From DAOUBP01 sp964474695 (GTDB taxonomy: Bacteria; Chloroflexota; Anaerolineae; CG2-30-64-16): a stretch of DNA of 64,000 nucleotides. The translations under genes were made by a program, and so were the position numbers. The first letter of the stretch is position 1. The number at the start of each line of letters is the position of its first letter. Location: contig CAYYTK010000022.1 in the NCBI GenBank assembly GCA_964474695.1, forward strand, positions 1-64,000, in the 5' to 3' direction. Shown here one piece after another: positions 60,777-64,000 of this stretch. A model generated the notes under the pieces. The model saw only the letters and a program-made list of their open reading frames with translations. It did no database searches and had not been told where the DNA came from.

Positions 60777-61886
60777 ATGAACCATCGCGAGCGCATCGCT
60801 GCGGCACTGAATCACCGGGAACCCGACCGCTGCCCGATGCAGATCAGTTTCACGCCGGAGTTTGCGGCGCGGCTTCAGGCGGACATGACCCAAGACGGGA
60901 AGGCGCTGAACCTGTCCCGCCCGGTGCACAATCCCCACGGCGGCGGCAACACCTACGAGCTGGAACGGGCGTTGGGTGTCGATATGCTGCAAACCTCCGT
61001 CGGCTGGGCCAACAGCTATTACGGTGACGCCGACGTGTATACGGACGAGTGGGGCGTGACGTGGCGGTCGGCGCCCTACGAAACGCCTTTCGGCGTCGGC
61101 CACTACACCGAGATGATCGGGCATCCGCTGGCCGAGGCCGGGGCGCTCTCCCAGTACCGCGCGCCCGATCCGACCCGGCCGGAGCTCTACCGCGATGCCC
61201 GATGGACCCTCGAACAGTTCAAGGACGAGTATTGGATCACCGGCGTGACCGTGACGACGATCTGGGAGACGGCCTGGGCGCTGCGCGGTTACGAGCGAAT
61301 GCTGGTGGACCTGATGACGGACCCCGACCTGGCCGAGGCGATCCTGGACATCCCCTATCGCTACCATTTGACCGCGGCCACGAAGCTGGTCGAAATGGGT
61401 GTCGACATGATCTGGCTCGGCGACGACGTGGGCGCGCAGCGCGCCATGCTGATGTCGCCTCGGCATTGGCGCCGTTTTCTCAAGCCGCGCATGGCGAGCT
61501 TCATCAGCCAGATCAAGGCGATCAACCCGCGCTTGAAGGTCGCCTATCACAGCGACGGCAATATCCTGCCCATCATCCCGGAATTGATCGAGATCGGCCT
61601 GGACGTGTTGAACCCGATCCAGCCGGGCTCCATGGATCCCGCGGAGCTGAAGCGGCTTTACGGCGATCGGCTCTGCTTCTGGGGCGCCATCGACGAGCAG
61701 AAGACGCTGCCCTTCGGCACGCCGCAGCAGGTGCGCGACGAGGTGCTCACCCGGCTGCAGACCGTGGGTCAAGGCGGGGGGCTGATCATCGGGCCAACCC
61801 ACCACGTCCAGCTCGACACGCCGCTGGAGAACTTCTGGGCGATGGTGGAGACGATCACGGGGACGCCATACGACGTAGAGGTGTGA
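60777..61886 (+). CDS. UroD-family corrinoid methyltransferase-like protein 2 (HxD type)
   Basis: A 369-residue paralogue with NHRERIAAALNHREPDRCPM at the start, DMIWLGDDVGAQRAMLMSPRHWRRFLKP in the middle and YHSDGNILPIIPELIEIGLDVLNPIQPGSMD near the end. The metal position is His-x-Asp in place of His-x-Cys, and an IIGPTHHVQLDTPLENFWAMVET tail closes the barrel. GAGGGAG stands before the ATG. Different metal ligands from protein 1 suggest different substrates or steps. Confidence 0.88.
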   Translation: MNHRERIAAALNHREPDRCPMQISFTPEFAARLQADMTQDGKALNLSRPVHNPHGGGNTYELERALGVDMLQTSVGWANSYYGDADVYTDEWGVTWRSAPYETPFGVGHYTEMIGHPLAEAGALSQYRAPDPTRPELYRDARWTLEQFKDEYWITGVTVTTIWETAWALRGYERMLVDLMTDPDLAEAILDIPYRYHLTAATKLVEMGVDMIWLGDDVGAQRAMLMSPRHWRRFLKPRMASFISQIKAINPRLKVAYHSDGNILPIIPELIEIGLDVLNPIQPGSMDPAELKRLYGDRLCFWGAIDEQKTLPFGTPQQVRDEVLTRLQTVGQGGGLIIGPTHHVQLDTPLENFWAMVETITGTPYDVEV

Positions 61887-61890
61887 CGCC

Positions 61891-63060
61891 ATGAACAACC
61901 AGGAACGCTTTCGACGCGCCATCAACTGGGAACCGGTGGATCGGATCCTCACCTATGACTTCACCGACTGCCGGCCGCTGCTGGAACAACTTGGCGGCTA
62001 CGATCCCGGCCGCCCTTACACCTGGGGCGAGACCATGGAAGCGAACGCCCTGGCCTGGAAGAACGCCGGCCTGGATGTCACCCGCTTCATCTATGACCCG
62101 GTCTCCCACTGGATGGGCGCCAAGATCGTCAACTGGATTCGCTTTTTCGGGGTCGATCCCGACAACTGGGCAGTTGAACAAACCGGCGGCACAGCCTGGA
62201 TTGCCAGACGGCCGTTCTCGGACCTGCGGGGCCTGGAGAAGCACATGCCGCACCTGCCCAAATACGAGGACGTGCGCGACTGGTACGCGCCCGCGATCCG
62301 GGAGATGCAGGAGACGCTGGCCGAACACGACATCGTTTTCATCGGCGCGGTCGAGGGGCCGATCACTGACGCGTACAGCTACATGGATATGGAGCTCTTC
62401 TGCCAGGCGATTTACGATGCGCCGGAGCTGGTGGCGCACGTGATGGACTGCTGCGGGAAGTTCTCGGCTTACATCGCGCAAACCTACGCAGAGGTCGGCC
62501 AGGCGCCGCTGCTGTTCATGGGCGAGGATGTGGCCACCACCACCGGCCCCATCTTCAAGCCGAGCTGGGTGCGCCGCGAAGGGCTCCCGCGTTGGCGCTG
62601 GATTGCGGATCCGATCAAGCAGGCCGGCATGAAGTTCCTCTATCACACCGACGGCCGCTACGGGAGCTTCCTGCCCCTTATCTTCGATGAGCTGGGCGCG
62701 GATGGGCTGAACCCCATCGAGCGCAACGGCTGCAACGACATTTTCGAGATCCGGCGGCAGTACCCGCACAAGCTGCTCTTCGGCAACGTCTGTTGCGCGC
62801 AGACGCTGCCCTACGGCGCCCCCTACGATGTGGAGGATGAAACGCTGGAGTTGATCGAAAAGATCGGCCCGCAAGGCGGCATCTTCATCGGCTCATCCAG
62901 CGAGGTCCACGACCTGGTGCCGGTGGCCAATGTGGTCACGATGTATCGCACCGTGCACGAGTACGGGCAGTACCCGATTGATGTGGCGCGTATCCGTGCG
63001 CGTCGTGCTGCGCTGCGGCGAAAAGGCCAGCTCAAGCTGCGCGCGGATTTTGCCCTGTAA
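61891..63060 (+). CDS. UroD-family corrinoid methyltransferase-like protein 3 (HxD type)
   Basis: A 389-residue paralogue, beginning NNQERFRRAINWEPVDRILTYDF. Motifs include LLFMGEDVATTTGPIFKPSW and FLYHTDGRYGSFLPLIFDELGADGLNPIERNG, again His-x-Asp, then GNVCCAQTLPYGAPYDVEDE with a Cys-Cys pair at a position where other members bind metal. It starts four bases after protein 2's stop. The three proteins share fold and operon but are clearly diverged from each other. Confidence 0.87.
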   Translation: MNNQERFRRAINWEPVDRILTYDFTDCRPLLEQLGGYDPGRPYTWGETMEANALAWKNAGLDVTRFIYDPVSHWMGAKIVNWIRFFGVDPDNWAVEQTGGTAWIARRPFSDLRGLEKHMPHLPKYEDVRDWYAPAIREMQETLAEHDIVFIGAVEGPITDAYSYMDMELFCQAIYDAPELVAHVMDCCGKFSAYIAQTYAEVGQAPLLFMGEDVATTTGPIFKPSWVRREGLPRWRWIADPIKQAGMKFLYHTDGRYGSFLPLIFDELGADGLNPIERNGCNDIFEIRRQYPHKLLFGNVCCAQTLPYGAPYDVEDETLELIEKIGPQGGIFIGSSSEVHDLVPVANVVTMYRTVHEYGQYPIDVARIRARRAALRRKGQLKLRADFAL

Positions 63061-63082
63061 GACTTATATCAGGAGCCATTGT

Positions 63083-63718
63083 ATGTCCCAAATCGAAGCT
63101 ATTTACACCGCGGTCCTGGAAGGGGATGCGGCCGGCGCTAAGTCCGGCGTCAACGCGGCCCTCGCGGCCGGACTCAACCCGGAAACCATCCTCAAGGACG
63201 GCCTGATCGCCGCGATGGGCGAGGTCGGCCGGCTGTTCGAGGAGAACGAATACTTTGTGCCCGAAATGCTGGTCGCGGCGCGCGCCATGCAGGCCGGCCT
63301 GACGCTGCTCAAGCCGCACCTGGCGGCCGGGGGCGCGGTTGCGACCGGCAAGGTCGTCATCGGCACGGTGAAAGGGGATCTGCACGACATCGGTAAGAAT
63401 CTTGTGGCCATGATGCTCGAAGGCGCCGGGTTCGAGGTCATTGACCTGGGCACTGACGTCAGTCCGGAGAAATTCGTCAAGGCCGTCCTGGAACACAAAC
63501 CGCAGTTGGTGGGTATGTCGGCGCTGCTTACCACCACCATGCCCGGCATGGGCAACACCGTCAAGGCGTTGACGGAAGCCGGTTTGCGCCAGCAGGTGAA
63601 GGTGATGATCGGCGGCGCGCCGGTGACCGAAGCCTTCGCCCGGCAGATCGGCGCCGATGGCTACAGCACGGATGCCAGCTCGGCCGTGCGCCTGGCCAAG
63701 ACGCTCATTGGATTCTGA
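63083..63718 (+). CDS. Corrinoid protein, MtbC/MtaC-type methyl carrier
   Basis: A 211-residue two-domain B12-binding protein. A four-helix cap (residues about 5-85; GLIAAMGEVGRLFEENEYFVPEMLVAARAM) is followed by the Rossmann B12 domain with the cobalt-ligand motif GDLHDIGKNLV (His101), LGTDVSPEKFV and the dimethylbenzimidazole tail pocket GMSALLTTTMPGM and VKVMIGGAPV. It shuttles a methyl group between methyltransferases and is probably the partner of the three upstream UroD-like proteins. AGGAG precedes the ATG at 63083. No RamA/RACo reactivase is seen in the window. Confidence 0.93.
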   Translation: MSQIEAIYTAVLEGDAAGAKSGVNAALAAGLNPETILKDGLIAAMGEVGRLFEENEYFVPEMLVAARAMQAGLTLLKPHLAAGGAVATGKVVIGTVKGDLHDIGKNLVAMMLEGAGFEVIDLGTDVSPEKFVKAVLEHKPQLVGMSALLTTTMPGMGNTVKALTEAGLRQQVKVMIGGAPVTEAFARQIGADGYSTDASSAVRLAKTLIGF

Positions 63719-63760
63719 TGCCCGCGCCTGCCTCAATGGCCGGGCCGGCAAGCGTCCCAT

Positions 63761-64000
63761 TCACTGCCAGACCGTCACCTCGGCCTCGATGAAGCTCTCG
63801 CCGAGCGCCCTGGCCACGGAGATGCGGTGGTGCCCGTCGCGCACGTAGTACTCGTCGCGCACCTGCACCAGCGTAACGGCGGGCAGGGCCACCCCGGTCA
63901 GCCTCGCCCGCGCCACGCTCAGCCAGCGGTCCCGGCTGTGTTCCTGGATCGGCAGGAAGTCACGGTCGAAATCGTGGCAGCGATTCTCGCTGCCGTGGAT
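63761..64000 (-). CDS. ParB/Srx-like domain protein, 5' end outside the window
   Basis: Seventy-nine C-terminal residues are present. PAVTLVQVRDEYYVRDGHHRISVARALGESFIEAEVTVWQ is the ParB N-terminal-like core with the (R)DGxHR motif, as found in many small bacterial ParB-like nuclease/CTPase-type proteins of unknown role. The gene continues beyond base 64000. It converges on the corrinoid gene with a 42-base gap. Confidence 0.7.
   Translation of the reverse strand: MHGSENRCHDFDRDFLPIQEHSRDRWLSVARARLTGVALPAVTLVQVRDEYYVRDGHHRISVARALGESFIEAEVTVWQ

Noticed and set aside
59478..63060. Uroporphyrinogen decarboxylase (heme synthesis)
   Set aside because: Three diverged tandem copies beside a corrinoid protein and no other heme genes fit the methyltransferase branch of the superfamily.

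Overview
The window is GC-rich bacterial DNA, densely coded on both strands, with no rRNA, tRNA, phage, transposase or CRISPR array visible. Gene content (AraFGH-type transporter beside UroD-family and corrinoid proteins, a tocopherol-cyclase-like protein, a CooS-type CO dehydrogenase, many STAND/CHAT/peptidase C11 proteins) and short dispersed hairpins of the GTAGGGGCG type fit a member of the Chloroflexota, perhaps an Anaerolineae-like lineage. That placement is inference; no marker gene here proves it.

Layout. 1-1612: folate/pterin genes folB, folK, folE. 1646-8321: a lipid/redox run (alpha/beta hydrolase, SDR, tocopherol-cyclase-like protein, a peroxiredoxin whose active-site codon is an in-frame TGA, plsY, a family-2 glycosyltransferase, a carotenoid-desaturase-like flavoprotein). 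8305-13446 (minus): SDR, SnoaL-like protein, photolyase, family-3 glycosidase. 13767-19954: a predicted conflict/cell-death locus with a secreted C11 (clostripain-type) peptidase, a STAND NTPase and a CHAT protease. 20077-25567: CO dehydrogenase operon cooF-cooS followed by NuoE-, NuoF- and NuoG/HoxU-like subunits, which suggests CO oxidation coupled to NAD(P)+. 25627-33456 (minus): ADP-ribosylglycohydrolase and AddA/AddB helicase-nucleases whose coding sequences carry palindromic repeats. 33490-43913: methyltransferases, esterase, an ArsR regulator with an operator duplicated upstream of a double methyltransferase, ATC hydrolase-like protein, isochorismatase-like hydrolase, a GlcD-type FAD oxidase and isoprenylcysteine-methyltransferase-like proteins, one of them truncated. 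44189-49970: a RecA/ImuA-like ATPase, a four-gene ABC exporter operon with its own regulator, a dnaE-like remnant and a metal P-type ATPase.

50245-63718 is a coherent co-directional block: a giant one-protein signalling hybrid (LacI-type ligand domain, histidine kinase, two receivers, AraC output), a degenerate receiver protein, a lipoprotein with two tandem AraF-like binding domains (sharing a 700-bp perfect repeat), ABC ATPase, permease, three UroD-family methyltransferase-like proteins and a corrinoid protein. It reads as sensing, import and corrinoid-dependent demethylation (or methyl transfer) of an unknown substrate.

The strongest candidates for undescribed biology are this transporter/UroD/corrinoid block, the C11-STAND-CHAT locus with a candidate shared amyloid-like motif, the TGA-containing peroxiredoxin, and the CooS-NuoEFG-like operon. 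All function calls rest on reading motifs by eye; no database search was run.
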